This document shows positions 11,204 to 21,260 of a stretch of 64,000 nucleotides of DNA, one piece after another; the first letter of the stretch is position 1, and each line of letters starts with the position of its first letter. The notes beneath the pieces are model-generated. The model was not told where the DNA came from. It searched no databases and was given only the letters and a program-made list of their open reading frames with translations. Source of the DNA: Paenibacillus sp. 1011MAR3C5 (lineage in GTDB: Bacteria; Bacillota; Bacilli; Paenibacillales; Paenibacillaceae); assembly GCF_003591485.1 (NCBI RefSeq), contig NZ_QZCF01000003.1, positions 1 through 64,000 of the forward strand, read 5' to 3'. The position numbers were made by a program, and so were the translations under genes.

Positions 11204-12205
11204 TTAGTCGGCCTGCTGATTGGCGCGAAGCACTTCGGAGGTAAGCAGCGGCACGACCTCGAACAGGTCGCCGACGATGGCGTAATCCGCGATGCTGAAG
11301 ATTGGAGCATCGGGGTCCTTGTTAATGGCGACGATGGTGCGGGACTGGCTCATGCCCGCAAGATGCTGAATCGCGCCGCTGATGCCGCAAGCGATATACA
11401 GCTGCGGCGTCACGACTTTGCCGGTCTGCCCGATCTGGAGGGCATAGTCGCAGTAGCCTGCGTCGCAAGCGGCGCGGGACGCGCCTACCGCGCCGCCGAA
11501 CGCAGCGGCAAGCGCGTGCAGCGGCTCGAAGCCTGCCGCGCTGCGCACGCCTCGGCCTCCCGATACGACGACGTCGGCCTCGGCGAGATCAAGCTGTCCG
11601 CTGGCGCGGCGAAGCACCCCGCGCACGGCGGTCCACAGCTGCGGCGGCGCGTACGGAAGCGCCTGTACGGCGCCGCCGCTTCCGCCGGCATCCAGCGGCT
11701 CCGCCGGCGGAAGATTGTTCGGGCGCACCGTGACGACCCACGGGTGCCCCGGCAGGAAGCTGCGCCGCTCGAACGCCTTGCCGGCGTAGAGCGGGCGAAT
11801 GAAGCCGACGTCTGCGCCATCTGCGGGCGGCTCGATGGCGGTGACGTCGGCGATGTGGCCGGCGCCATAGGCCGCGGCCACCCGGGGCGCGAGCTCGCGC
11901 CCCGCAGCGGTATGGCCGAGCAGCAGCGCGTCCGGCTTGACCGCATCCATGGCTGCGCGCAGCACGGCGAGATAGGCCTCTGGCGCGTAATCCCGGAGGG
12001 TAGGATCGTCGGCGATATGCACGACATCCGCCCCTCGAACCTGCAGCGCGGCAGCGTCCTCCGCCGCGCCGCCGCTTCCGGCGAGGACGGCGTGCACCGA
12101 GCCGCCCTCGCCTGCGAGGCGCCTCGCTGCGCCGAGCGCCTCGAAGGCGACGCGGCGCAGCGAACCGTCGCGCCGCTCGGCATAGACTAGTATCGTTCTG
12201 GACAT
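11204..12205 (-). CDS. etfA: Electron transfer flavoprotein alpha subunit
   Basis: 333 residues. The N-terminal half is the alpha/beta ETF domain (MSRTILVYAE...). The C-terminal FAD-binding domain shows 'VSGGRGV', 'IGQTGKVVTPQLYIACGISGAIQHLAGM' and 'INKDPDAPIFSIADYAIVGDLFEVVPLL', the standard ETF-alpha signature. With EtfB it takes electrons from acyl-CoA dehydrogenase (FadE) and passes them to the membrane Fe-S reductase (FadF). AAAGGAG precedes the ATG. It lies 52 nt after etfB in one operon, divergent from fadF. This gene is noticeably richer in G+C than its surroundings. Confidence 0.95.
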   Translation of the reverse strand: MSRTILVYAERRDGSLRRVAFEALGAARRLAGEGGSVHAVLAGSGGAAEDAAALQVRGADVVHIADDPTLRDYAPEAYLAVLRAAMDAVKPDALLLGHTAAGRELAPRVAAAYGAGHIADVTAIEPPADGADVGFIRPLYAGKAFERRSFLPGHPWVVTVRPNNLPPAEPLDAGGSGGAVQALPYAPPQLWTAVRGVLRRASGQLDLAEADVVVSGGRGVRSAAGFEPLHALAAAFGGAVGASRAACDAGYCDYALQIGQTGKVVTPQLYIACGISGAIQHLAGMSQSRTIVAINKDPDAPIFSIADYAIVGDLFEVVPLLTSEVLRANQQAD

Positions 12206-12257
12206 GCGATACAGCTCCTTTCACATCTGGGATAAGCGGTGGGTCTTGTCATCGCTC

Positions 12258-13064
12258 TTACAGCACTTTCGCCTCCGTCCGCAGCAGCTCTACCAATCCC
12301 GCTGCCTGTTCTTCCGGGGAGCCGGCAATCCGCTTGCCTGTAGCGCGCGGCGGGGGAGGGGAGAGCGCTGCTCTTTGTGTACGGGCAGCGTCCCCGGCGC
12401 TGAGCCCAAGCTCCGATAGCGTTACGGTGCGCAGCGGCTTGCGCTTGGCCTTCATGATGCCCGGCAAGGACGGATAGCGGGGCTCGTTCAATCCCTGCTG
12501 GGCGGTAATGAGCGCCGGAAGCGGAATGGCCACCGTCTCGGTATCGCCCTCCGCATCGCGCTCGATCAGCGCGTATTGCGACGCTTGCACCGGATGGGAG
12601 AGCCCAAGCTCCTCTGCCGATCCCAGCGTTAACTTCACTGCTGCAGAGGCATGGGGCAAGCCCAGACGCTCGGCCACCTGAAGCGCGACGCTGCCGGAGC
12701 CGCTGTCTACGGCGAACAGCCCTGCCAGCAGCAGGTCGGGAGAGAGAGGGCCGACGACCGCAGCCAGCGCCTCGGCAACCTCATAGCTGTCGCCGGAGAG
12801 TCCTTTGCTATCTAGCCGGACCGCTTCGTCGGCACCGACGGCAAGCGCCGTCCGCAGCGCTTCCTGCGATCTTTCCGTTCCGCATGTGACGGCGATGACC
12901 ACTCCTCCCAGCTTCTCTTTCAACTGAATGGCTTCTTCCAGCGCATATTCGTCGTACGGATTGATGACGAACTTGGCCTCACGCTCGTCTACGCCTTGGG
13001 GCGTGACGATTATTTTTTCCTCGGTGTCGAAGGTTTGCTTAAGCAACACGACAACTTTAGGCAT
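12258..13064 (-). CDS. etfB: Electron transfer flavoprotein beta subunit
   Basis: 268 residues from ATG 13064 (MPKVVVLLKQTFDTEE), chosen because GGAGGG lies 7-10 nt upstream; the longer frame to 13112 has no SD. Landmarks are 'INPYDEYALEEAIQLKEK', 'TCGTERSQEALRTALAVGADEAVRL' and 'LLLAGLFAVDSGSGSVALQVAERLGLP', the AMP-binding ETF-beta fold. It partners EtfA. The last 50 residues, with an 'ALSPPPPRATGK' linker, are longer than usual. First gene of the etfBA operon, transcribed away from fadF. Confidence 0.95.
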   Translation of the reverse strand: MPKVVVLLKQTFDTEEKIIVTPQGVDEREAKFVINPYDEYALEEAIQLKEKLGGVVIAVTCGTERSQEALRTALAVGADEAVRLDSKGLSGDSYEVAEALAAVVGPLSPDLLLAGLFAVDSGSGSVALQVAERLGLPHASAAVKLTLGSAEELGLSHPVQASQYALIERDAEGDTETVAIPLPALITAQQGLNEPRYPSLPGIMKAKRKPLRTVTLSELGLSAGDAARTQRAALSPPPPRATGKRIAGSPEEQAAGLVELLRTEAKVL

Positions 13065-13109
13065 AAGAGCTTCCCTCCCAGTCGTCCAAAAATAGGGCTT
13101 GCGGAAATG

Positions 13110-13121
13110 CAATACGTATTG
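13110..13121. promoter_or_regulatory. Palindrome between etfB and fadF, possible operator
   Basis: CAATACGTATTG is a perfect 12-bp palindrome in the space between the divergent etfBA and fadF operons. It could bind a regulator of fatty-acid degradation, but it is not the known Bacillus FadR box (TGAATGA...TCATTCA), so its role is open. Confidence 0.35.
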
Positions 13122-13327
13122 TCCATCAGTGCTACCTTATGATGAACGGAGGGCGAATAGACCGCCAGCCATTCGCCGCTCCCGAAGCATGTTCATCGGA
13201 TGCCGTTCATATACTTGGAGCACCGCGGCCATTTTTGAAAGCGCTTTATAAGCTTGTCCGACCAATCCGGAGGACGGCCATAGCCGGCGAGGCTGGGGCA
13301 ATACGGGAGACGGGGAGGGCTGTGCGA

Positions 13328-15643
13328 ATGACAGGGATATGGCAGACGCTGGCTGCCGGCGCAGGCGAGTCGCGCGGGCTGGCTGCGCAGCTTACGGCCG
13401 ATACGGCTGCGCTTCTACTGGCAGGCTATCCAGATGTCATCATGTGGGGGAGGTGGATACTGTTCGCAGCGCTGACAGGGAGCGCAGTTTGGCTGTTTGC
13501 CGCTGTTGTGCTTCGTCGCATCGGGTATATGCGGCTGGGGGCGCCGGCAGCATTCGAGCGGCACAAGCCTGTCAGGCACAAAGGCATTGCGGGCGAGGTG
13601 CTCGGCCATCGCAGGCTGCTGAACGATGTTCGCAGCGGCGTTATGCATCTCGTCTATTTCTACGGCTTTATCATGCTTCAATTCGGAGCGCTTGATCTGA
13701 TCTGGAAAGGGCTGAACGGCGGCAAGCCGCTGCCGCTGCCGTATTACGGAGCTTTCTCTTTGGCACAAGAGATTACGGTTGCGCTGGTGCTTGCAGCTGT
13801 GCTGTACGGCGCATACCGCCGCTATGGCGAGAAGCTGACCCGGCTGAAGCGGGGATGGAAGCCGTCGCTGGTCATGTGGTTTATCGGCACGCTTATGCTG
13901 ACGGTGCTGCTGTCTCTCTCCTTCGAGCGATTAGCGGCGGGATCGGGAGAATCGGTGGCGGCTTCCTACGCTCCAATGAGCGAGCCGATATCTCAGCTTC
14001 TGATGCTGCTTGGCGTTCAGGAGAAGAGTACGCTTGCCATAGCCGGGTTCGAGCTGTTCTGGTGGTTGCACCTGCTGGTTCTGCTTGGCTTCTTGGTCTA
14101 TGTGCCGCAATCGAAGCACTTTCATCTGCTTACCGCTCCGGTCAACCTGTGGTTCAGGCGGAACGAATCGCCGGGTCGGCTGGCGCCGCTTGATCTGGAG
14201 AATGAGGAAGCGGAGTCGTTCGGCGCCGGGAAAATTGAGGATTTCAACCGGAAGCAGTTGCTCGACCTGTATGCCTGCGTCGAATGCGGACGGTGTACGA
14301 ATGTGTGTCCGGCAGCGAGCACAGGGAAGCTGCTTTCACCCATGCATCTCATTGTGAAGATGAGAGATCATTTGACGGAGAAGGGAGCTGCCCTCACCTC
14401 CAAATCGCCATGGCTTCCCGCCGGACTATGGTCCGGCAAAGGAGTGAATGACGGGGCTCATGTCATGGGCGCGGTCATGCCGGCTTGGGAGGCGGCGGCA
14501 GGGGAAAGCGAAGAGATGCTTCACCGCACCGACATTGGCCCTACGATGGCGGTTCAGGGCGCGGCTTGGAGCAAGCGGGAAGATGCGAGCCCGGCAGAGC
14601 TGCAACTGATCGGGGATGTCATCACCGAAGATGAGCTGTGGGCTTGTACAACCTGCCGCAATTGCGAGGATCAATGTCCCGTGGGCAACGAGCATGTAGA
14701 CAAAATTATCGATATGCGGAGATACCTGGTATTGATGGAGGGGAGCATGCCGTCCGACGGTCAACGCGCTCTGCAAAACATTGAGCGCCAGAGCAATCCG
14801 TGGGGGCTTCCTCGTGCGGAGCGGGCGGCTTGGATCGAGGAATGCGAGCGGAAAACGGGCATTCGGGTCGACACGATGAGCGAGCGCAAGTCGCAGGACC
14901 GCATGCCGGAGGTGCTGCTGTGGGCAGGCTCCATGGGGTCGTACGATACGCGCAGCAGGCGCGTGCTGTTCGATCTGGTTCGGCTGCTTGCCAAGGCGGG
15001 CATAAACTTCGCCACTCTCGGCCAAGAGGAACGCAGCTCGGGCGATACGGCCCGCCGCATCGGCAATGAGCTTCTGTTCCAAGAGCTGTGCCGGGACAAT
15101 ATTGCCGTGCTGGCCAAATACGGCGTGAAGCAAATCGTCACTGCATGCCCCCATACGTACAACACATTCAAAAACGAATATCCGGACTTCGGGCTGTCAG
15201 CAGATGTACGGGTTATGCATCATACCGAGTTGTTGGCGGCGCTTGTATCGGAAGGAAGACTCATTCCGAGGTTTGATGTGGAGGAGCATGTGACGGTACA
15301 CGACTCCTGCTATCTTGGACGATACAACGATACGTATGAAGCGCCGAGAAGCATCTTGAAGGCTATACCTGGAATGTTCATCGAGGAGATGGAGCGGTCG
15401 GGCAAAAACGGCATGTGCTGCGGAGCGGGCGGCGGGCTGATGTGGATGGAGGAGCATGCCGGTACGCGGGTCAATTACGCCCGGACCGCGCAAGCCCTGG
15501 CCGTCAAGCCTACCGTGATCAGCTCAGCCTGTCCGTATTGCCTGACGATGATGGAGGATGGCCTTAAGTCGCTGCAGGAAGGGGAGAATGTCATCGCACG
15601 CGATGTGGCGGAGCTGCTCGCCGACAGCGTGTTCGGAGAGTGA
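13328..15643 (+). CDS. fadF: Membrane Fe-S oxidoreductase of beta-oxidation (FadF/EtfD type)
   Basis: About 771 residues from ATG 13328, where GGGGAGGG lies 8 nt upstream; an open frame extends back to 13139 without a good SD. The N-terminal third has five or so hydrophobic helices (heme-b/NarI-like domain: WILFAALTGSAVWLFAAVV, LVYFYGFIMLQFGALDLIW, LFWWLHLLVLLGFLVYV). Then come two 4Fe-4S motifs (CVECGRCTNVCP and CTTCRNCEDQCP) and two CCG domains (ending with HDSCYLGRYN and MCCGAGGGLMWMEE). This is the family of B. subtilis FadF and EtfD, which pass ETF electrons to menaquinone. Divergent from etfBA and first of the fad operon, consistent with that role. Confidence 0.9.
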   Translation: MTGIWQTLAAGAGESRGLAAQLTADTAALLLAGYPDVIMWGRWILFAALTGSAVWLFAAVVLRRIGYMRLGAPAAFERHKPVRHKGIAGEVLGHRRLLNDVRSGVMHLVYFYGFIMLQFGALDLIWKGLNGGKPLPLPYYGAFSLAQEITVALVLAAVLYGAYRRYGEKLTRLKRGWKPSLVMWFIGTLMLTVLLSLSFERLAAGSGESVAASYAPMSEPISQLLMLLGVQEKSTLAIAGFELFWWLHLLVLLGFLVYVPQSKHFHLLTAPVNLWFRRNESPGRLAPLDLENEEAESFGAGKIEDFNRKQLLDLYACVECGRCTNVCPAASTGKLLSPMHLIVKMRDHLTEKGAALTSKSPWLPAGLWSGKGVNDGAHVMGAVMPAWEAAAGESEEMLHRTDIGPTMAVQGAAWSKREDASPAELQLIGDVITEDELWACTTCRNCEDQCPVGNEHVDKIIDMRRYLVLMEGSMPSDGQRALQNIERQSNPWGLPRAERAAWIEECERKTGIRVDTMSERKSQDRMPEVLLWAGSMGSYDTRSRRVLFDLVRLLAKAGINFATLGQEERSSGDTARRIGNELLFQELCRDNIAVLAKYGVKQIVTACPHTYNTFKNEYPDFGLSADVRVMHHTELLAALVSEGRLIPRFDVEEHVTVHDSCYLGRYNDTYEAPRSILKAIPGMFIEEMERSGKNGMCCGAGGGLMWMEEHAGTRVNYARTAQALAVKPTVISSACPYCLTMMEDGLKSLQEGENVIARDVAELLADSVFGE

Positions 15644-15696
15644 CAGTGAGCCGGAAGAAGCAGCTTGAATCTATAAACATGAGGTGAGGCGATACG

Positions 15697-18147
15697 ATGA
15701 CCAACCAACAGACCCGTACGAAGAACGCGGGTTCCATTCGCAATGCGGCCGTCATCGGCTCCGGTGTGATGGGAGCGGGAATTGCCGCGCACTTGGCGAA
15801 CGCGGGCATAAACGTCTTGCTGCTTGATGTCGTGCCGAAGAAGCTGACTGAAGAGGAGGAAAGGAAGGGGCTTGCGCTATCTGACGCTGCGGTGCGCAAT
15901 CGATTGTCTGCGGCGGCCGTAGCCAGAATGGCGAAGGCGCAGCCGGCCCAGCTGTACGACAGCGCATGGGTGAAGCGCGTGACGCCGGGCAATCTGACTG
16001 ATCATCTGCTGAATCTGGGCGATGTCGACTGGATCGTCGAGGCGGTCGTTGAGCGGCTGGATATCAAGCAGGAAGTGCTCGCCGCTATTGAGTCAGCGCG
16101 GCGTCCCAGTACTCTGGTCAGCACGAATACGTCGGGCTTGTCAGTCGCGGCGATGGCGGAGGGCAGGAGCTTGGAGTTCCGGCGGCATTTTGCCGCGACG
16201 CATTTCTTCAACCCGCCGCGTTACATGAAGCTGGTAGAGGTGGTTCCGACAGACGATACGGACCCGGAGACGATCGCGCTGCTGACAGAGCTATGCGAGA
16301 GGCGGCTGGGCAAAGGCGTGGTGCTGGCGAAGGATACGCCGAATTTCATCGCCAACCGGATCGGCTCCTACGGCATGATGGTGACGCTTGCTGATACGGA
16401 GATCTTCGGTCTTACGGTGGAGGAAGCCGATGCACTTACGGGACCGGCGATCGGCAGGCCCAAGACGGCGACCTTCCGCATGCTGGATCTGGTCGGACTC
16501 GATACGCTTCTGCATGTCGTGGACAATGTACGGGAGAGAAGTGCCGACGACGGGGAGCGGGCGATCTTCGAGAGGCCGGAACTGCTAGCCAGGCTTGTGT
16601 CGCTTGGCAGGCTGGGCGAGAAGTCTGGAGCGGGCTTCTATCGGAAGACCAAAGGCGAGGATGGCCGCAGCCGGATCGAGTCGCTGCGCCTGGATACGCT
16701 GGCGTACGGAGAGCAGCGGCGTGTCTCGTCCCCTGTCATTGAAGCAGCCAAGGCGGCGAAGGGAACAGCGGCGAAGGCGCGGGCACTGCTGGCCACCGAT
16801 CCCGATCATAAGCATGCCCGGTTCGCTTGGTCGACGCTGAAGAAAACGCTATTGTATACGGCTGCTCAAGTTGGCGTCATTGCGGATTCGATTACGGAGA
16901 TTGACCGGGCGATGCGCTGGGGCTTTAATTGGGAGCTCGGTCCCTTCGAGCTATGGGACGCGATAGGTCTGGAAGAGTCAGTCGCTCGGATGAAGCGAGA
17001 GGGCGACAGCATTCCGGCCTGGATAGAGGAATGGCTTGCCGAGGGGCATGCGAGCTTCTATCGCGTATCCGGTCAGAAGCGGTTTCATGCGGCAAGGGGC
17101 GGATTCACGGCGGAGAAGGAAGAAGAAGATGTCATCTCGCTGGCGGCGCTGAAGTCTGCTGGACGCACGGTATTCTCCACGCAAGGCGCCAGCTTGATCG
17201 ACCTTGGCGATGAAGTAGCCTGCTTGGAATTCCATTCGCAGAACAATGCGATCGGAGGCGAGGTGCTGACGGCGATCCGGCAGTCGGTGCAGGAGGTGTC
17301 CCGTAATTGGAGAGGACTGGTGCTGGCCAATGAAGGCCGCAACTTCTGCGTCGGCGCTAACCTTGTCCTGTTGCTCATGGAAGCGCAGAACGGCGAATGG
17401 GATGAAGTCGAGGAAATTATTCGTTTCTTCCAGGACAGCATGCTGCGCCTCAAACGGCTTGACCGGCCAGTCGTGGCCGCTCCGCATCGCATGACGCTCG
17501 GCGGCGGTGTCGAGGCATGCTTGCCGGCGGATCAGATCATTCTATCGCCGGAGACCTACTTCGGACTGGTGGAGACGGGCGTTGGCCTTATTCCTGCAGG
17601 CGGGGGCTGCAAGGAAGCGGCGGCGCTGGCAGCTAAGCGGGCTGCGGCTGCATCGGGAGGCGCCAGAGGAAGCGCAGACATTCAGCAGCCGCTAAACGCG
17701 CTGTTCGAGACCATCGCCATGGCGAAGGCGTCGACAAGCGGTCATGATGCGAAGCGGCTCGGGCTGCTTCGTCCGCAGGATCGCATCATTACGAGACAGG
17801 ACGCCCGCATATCGGAGGCGAAGCGGGCGGTGCTGGAGCTTGACCGGGCGGGCTATACGCCGCCGTCTGAGGAACGGATTGCCGTTGCCGGCAAGGAGGG
17901 CAAGGCGGTGTTGAAGATGGCAGCCCAATCCATGCGCTTGTCCGGTTTGATCAGCGAGCATGATGCTCTGATCGGAGGCAAGCTTGCTCATGTGCTTGCC
18001 GGCGGGGATGTGAAGCCGGGATCGGAGGTTAGCGAGCAATACTTGCTGGATTTGGAATGCGAAGCGTTCCTCAGCCTGTGCGGCGAGCGCAAGACACAGG
18101 AACGCATGAGCCATATGCTTGCCACGGGCAAGCCGCTTCGCAATTGA
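15697..18147 (+). CDS. fadN: 3-hydroxyacyl-CoA dehydrogenase / enoyl-CoA hydratase
   Basis: 816 residues, close to B. subtilis FadN. The N-terminus holds the NAD-binding motif '[19 protein letters not shown]' (about 18-36), then '[15 protein letters not shown]' and '[16 protein letters not shown]' of the dehydrogenase; the region about 480-700 is the crotonase domain ('[18 protein letters not shown]', '[15 protein letters not shown]', '[16 protein letters not shown]'). The enzyme hydrates enoyl-CoA and oxidises the 3-hydroxyacyl-CoA. AUG 15697 has a GAGGTGAGGCG SD. It lies 53 nt after fadF and 13 nt before fadA, in one operon. Confidence 0.95.
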   Translation: MTNQQTRTKNAGSIRNAAVIGSGVMGAGIAAHLANAGINVLLLDVVPKKLTEEEERKGLALSDAAVRNRLSAAAVARMAKAQPAQLYDSAWVKRVTPGNLTDHLLNLGDVDWIVEAVVERLDIKQEVLAAIESARRPSTLVSTNTSGLSVAAMAEGRSLEFRRHFAATHFFNPPRYMKLVEVVPTDDTDPETIALLTELCERRLGKGVVLAKDTPNFIANRIGSYGMMVTLADTEIFGLTVEEADALTGPAIGRPKTATFRMLDLVGLDTLLHVVDNVRERSADDGERAIFERPELLARLVSLGRLGEKSGAGFYRKTKGEDGRSRIESLRLDTLAYGEQRRVSSPVIEAAKAAKGTAAKARALLATDPDHKHARFAWSTLKKTLLYTAAQVGVIADSITEIDRAMRWGFNWELGPFELWDAIGLEESVARMKREGDSIPAWIEEWLAEGHASFYRVSGQKRFHAARGGFTAEKEEEDVISLAALKSAGRTVFSTQGASLIDLGDEVACLEFHSQNNAIGGEVLTAIRQSVQEVSRNWRGLVLANEGRNFCVGANLVLLLMEAQNGEWDEVEEIIRFFQDSMLRLKRLDRPVVAAPHRMTLGGGVEACLPADQIILSPETYFGLVETGVGLIPAGGGCKEAAALAAKRAAAASGGARGSADIQQPLNALFETIAMAKASTSGHDAKRLGLLRPQDRIITRQDARISEAKRAVLELDRAGYTPPSEERIAVAGKEGKAVLKMAAQSMRLSGLISEHDALIGGKLAHVLAGGDVKPGSEVSEQYLLDLECEAFLSLCGERKTQERMSHMLATGKPLRN

Positions 18148-18160
18148 GAGGGGGAGTGCG

Positions 18161-19378
18161 ATGAGCAGGCAGGAGAGATTTGCGCCGCATGAGCGGGATG
18201 CCGTTATTGTATCGGCAGTCCGGACGGCGGTGGGGAAGGCAGCGAAGGGCAGCCTTGCGGAGACGCGGGCGGAGGATCTCGGCAAGGCGGTTATCCAAGG
18301 CGCGCTGAATCGGGTGCCGAATCTGCCGAAGGATGCGATTGAGGATGTGATCTTCGGCTGCGCCATGCCGGAGGGCGAGCAGGGGCTTAATGTAGCGCGC
18401 GTCATCTCGTTATACGCAGGCCTGCCGGTGACGACGCCGGCCGTTACGGTGAACCGGTTCTGTGCGTCGGGCCTGCAATCGATCGCATATGCGGCGGAGC
18501 GCATCAGGCTTGGAGAAGCTGATGCCGTTATTGCGGGCGGTGTCGAGAGCATGAGCCATGTGCCCATGACCGGCTTCCGGCTATCGCCGCATCCAGGTAT
18601 TGTGGATGCGATGCCGGAGGTGTACATGGGCATGGGACATACAGCGGAGGAGGTTGCCCGCAGGTACGGCGTATCCAGAGAGCTGCAGGATGCTTTCGCC
18701 GCATCCAGTCATCAGAAGGCTGCTACGGCGATTGCCGCTGGTTTGTTCCAGGCGGAGATTGTGCCGATTCCGGCCAGCCGGTCCGGTACGGATGACAATG
18801 GACGTCCATGGCAGAAGACGTTCACCTTCGCGATTGACGAGGGGGTACGGCCGGAGACGACGGTACAGACGCTGTCTTCGCTTAAGCCTTCTTTTGCAAG
18901 AGAAGGCACGGTAACGGCAGGCAACGCATCCCAGATGAGCGACGGGGCGGCGGCAGTCATCGTCATGAGCCGCAGCCGTGCGGAGGAGCTTGGCCTGAAG
19001 CCGCTTGCCGTATTCCGGAGCTTCAGCGTAGCGGGAGTAGCGCCGGAGGTCATGGGTATCGGTCCGATCGAGGCGATCCCGAAGGCGCTTCGGAAAGCGG
19101 GCATTACGAAGGAAGACGTCGATCTGTTCGAGCTGAACGAGGCGTTCGCTGCCCAGTGCGTACCCATCATTCGCGAGCTGGGCCTTGATCCGGAACGGGT
19201 TAATGTGAACGGAGGCGCGATTGCGCTCGGCCATCCGCTCGGCTGTACGGGCACGAAGCTGTCTGTGTCGCTTATTCATGAATTGGGCAGACGCGGTGGC
19301 GGCATTGGCGTCGTGACGATGTGCATCGGCGGCGGCATGGGGGCGGCCGGGGTGCTGGAAGTGTACGCAGGACAGTAG
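18161..19378 (+). CDS. fadA: Acetyl-CoA acyltransferase (3-ketoacyl-CoA thiolase)
   Basis: 405 residues from ATG 18161, which has GAGGGGGAG just upstream; a longer frame to 18119 overlaps fadN and lacks an SD. Thiolase landmarks: '[19 protein letters not shown]' with the nucleophilic Cys, '[11 protein letters not shown]', '[10 protein letters not shown]', '[19 protein letters not shown]' (His) and the second Cys in '[14 protein letters not shown]'. It cleaves 3-ketoacyl-CoA to acetyl-CoA. Second gene of the fadNAE core. Confidence 0.95.
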   Translation: MSRQERFAPHERDAVIVSAVRTAVGKAAKGSLAETRAEDLGKAVIQGALNRVPNLPKDAIEDVIFGCAMPEGEQGLNVARVISLYAGLPVTTPAVTVNRFCASGLQSIAYAAERIRLGEADAVIAGGVESMSHVPMTGFRLSPHPGIVDAMPEVYMGMGHTAEEVARRYGVSRELQDAFAASSHQKAATAIAAGLFQAEIVPIPASRSGTDDNGRPWQKTFTFAIDEGVRPETTVQTLSSLKPSFAREGTVTAGNASQMSDGAAAVIVMSRSRAEELGLKPLAVFRSFSVAGVAPEVMGIGPIEAIPKALRKAGITKEDVDLFELNEAFAAQCVPIIRELGLDPERVNVNGGAIALGHPLGCTGTKLSVSLIHELGRRGGGIGVVTMCIGGGMGAAGVLEVYAGQ

Positions 19379-19436
19379 TGATGGGATCGGACGAAGTTCA
19401 TGCAATTTACATTGCAAGCTATAGGGAGGCATTGGC

Positions 19437-21245
19437 ATGACGGATACGAGACGATTCGGCGGACGGTTCATTATCGAGGACAGCAAGCCGGAAGCGGTCG
19501 TGACGCCCGAGGATTTCACGGAAGAACAACGGTTAATGCAGGATGCCGCCTTGCAGTTCCTGGAGATGGAGCTCGTTCCGAAGGATGCGGAGCTGGAGGC
19601 GCTGAATTATGAGCTGACGGTGGAGCTGATGCGGAAGGCAGGTGATCTGGGGCTGCTCGGCGCCGACATTCCGGAGGCGTACGGCGGCATCGGGCTGGAT
19701 AAGGTCAGCACGACTTTACTGGCGGAGACGCTGGCCCGCTCTTCTTCCTTCGCGCTGTCGGTAGGCGCGCATACGGGCATCGGGACGCTGCCGATCGTGT
19801 TTTTTGGAACGCCGGAGCAGAAGAATAAGTATTTGCCGGATCTCGCTTCAGGAGCGAAGATTGCGGCGTACTGCCTGACAGAACCGGCGTCGGGTTCCGA
19901 CGCGCTTGGCGCCCGGACGACGGCGAAGCTGTCCGCGGACGGTCAGCATTATCTATTGAATGGCTCCAAGCTGTATATTACGAACGCCGGCTTCGCCGAC
20001 ATCTTTATCGTTTATGCGAAGGTCGATGGCGATAAGTTCACTGCTTTTATTGTTGAACGGGATACGCCGGGGTTCAGTGTCGGTCCTGAGGAGCATAAGA
20101 TGGGCATTAAGGGATCGTCAACCTGCCCGCTCTTTTTCGAGGATGTTGCCGTTCCAGCCTCTCATGTGTTGGGAGAGGTCGGGAAGGGACATCACATTGC
20201 TTTCAATATATTGAACATTGGACGCTTCAAGCTGGGAGCCGGATGTCTCGGTTCGTCGAAGGAGACGATCGAGCTGGCTTCCAGCTATGCCAACACGCGC
20301 AAGCAATTCGGGCAGGCAATATCGAGCTTTCCCTTGATTGCCGCGAAGCTCGCGGACATGAATATTCGCACGTTCGCGCTGGAGAGCTTGCTCTACCGCA
20401 CGGCGGGATTTATCGACGATACGCTTAGGCTCTCCGATGAGGAAGCGCATGAGGAGAGCGAGCCGTCAGCCGCCGACGCAGGCAGAAGAGCGGCCAAAGC
20501 GATTAGCGAATATGCGATCGAATGCTCGATGGTGAAAGTATTTGCTTCGGAGACGCTGGATGCTGTCGTTGATGAGGGGGTGCAAATTCACGGAGGGTAC
20601 GGGTATATCCGGGAATACAAGGTAGAGCGGATCTACCGGGATTCGCGAATTAACCGGATATTCGAGGGCACGAATGAAATCAATCGCATGCTCATTCCCG
20701 GAACGCTGATCAAGAAGGCAATGAAGGGAGAGCTGCCGCTGCTTCAAAGTGCCCAGGCATTGCAGGGCCAGTTGCTGCAGCCTATGCCGCTGCCGGTATT
20801 TGGCGGGCCGCTGGAGAAGGAAGCCTATCGGGTGGGCCAAGCGAAAAAAACGTTCCTCGCAATCGGCGGGCTGGCTGTTCAGAAGCTTGGCTTGCGGCTG
20901 GAACAAGAGCAGGAGGTGCTATGCGTATTAGCCGACCTGATGATACAGACCTTCGCGATGGAGAGCGTCTTGCTGCGGGCGCAGAAGATGCTGGGCAGGA
21001 ACGGAAGCAAGGACGCGGAGCAAGCGGGGCTTGCGTCAGCAATGGCCGAAGTATTCATTCAGGAGGCGATGGAGAAGGTAGAAGGTCTTGCCAAAACTGC
21101 GCTAGCTGCATTAGAGAGCGGAGATGGCTTGCAGATGCAGCTGTCCGTGTTGAAGAAGCTGATGCGGGCGCCGCTCGTCAATACGATCGCGCTGAAAAGG
21201 GAAATCGCGGCCAGAGTGATTCGAAGTGAGCAATATGTCGTGTAG
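19437..21245 (+). CDS. fadE: Acyl-CoA dehydrogenase
   Basis: 602 residues, the length of B. subtilis FadE. The central region has 'AYCLTEPASGSDALGARTTA' and 'MGIKGSSTCPLFFEDVAVP' (FAD/substrate motifs), then 'ARKQFG-like' NTRKQFGQAISSFPLIAAKLADM and 'VQIHGGYGYIREYKVERIYRDSRI', followed by 'IFEGTNEINRML'. The last 150 residues form the extra C-terminal domain of this FadE subtype. It makes the first oxidation step and donates electrons to EtfBA. It starts 58 nt after fadA, with AGGGAGG upstream, and is followed 15 nt later by the ligase. Confidence 0.95.
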   Translation: MTDTRRFGGRFIIEDSKPEAVVTPEDFTEEQRLMQDAALQFLEMELVPKDAELEALNYELTVELMRKAGDLGLLGADIPEAYGGIGLDKVSTTLLAETLARSSSFALSVGAHTGIGTLPIVFFGTPEQKNKYLPDLASGAKIAAYCLTEPASGSDALGARTTAKLSADGQHYLLNGSKLYITNAGFADIFIVYAKVDGDKFTAFIVERDTPGFSVGPEEHKMGIKGSSTCPLFFEDVAVPASHVLGEVGKGHHIAFNILNIGRFKLGAGCLGSSKETIELASSYANTRKQFGQAISSFPLIAAKLADMNIRTFALESLLYRTAGFIDDTLRLSDEEAHEESEPSAADAGRRAAKAISEYAIECSMVKVFASETLDAVVDEGVQIHGGYGYIREYKVERIYRDSRINRIFEGTNEINRMLIPGTLIKKAMKGELPLLQSAQALQGQLLQPMPLPVFGGPLEKEAYRVGQAKKTFLAIGGLAVQKLGLRLEQEQEVLCVLADLMIQTFAMESVLLRAQKMLGRNGSKDAEQAGLASAMAEVFIQEAMEKVEGLAKTALAALESGDGLQMQLSVLKKLMRAPLVNTIALKREIAARVIRSEQYVV

Positions 21246-21260
21246 AGGGGGAGAGCCAGC

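Noticed and set aside
11096..12190. Long plus-strand frames opposite etfA and similar shadows opposite fadN, fadA and lcfA
   Set aside because: High-GC antisense frames without SD; the minus or plus partner frame matches well-known enzyme families.
13139..13327. Extended N-terminus of FadF
   Set aside because: The open frame continues upstream but has no SD, lacks family similarity and would overlap the divergent promoter region.
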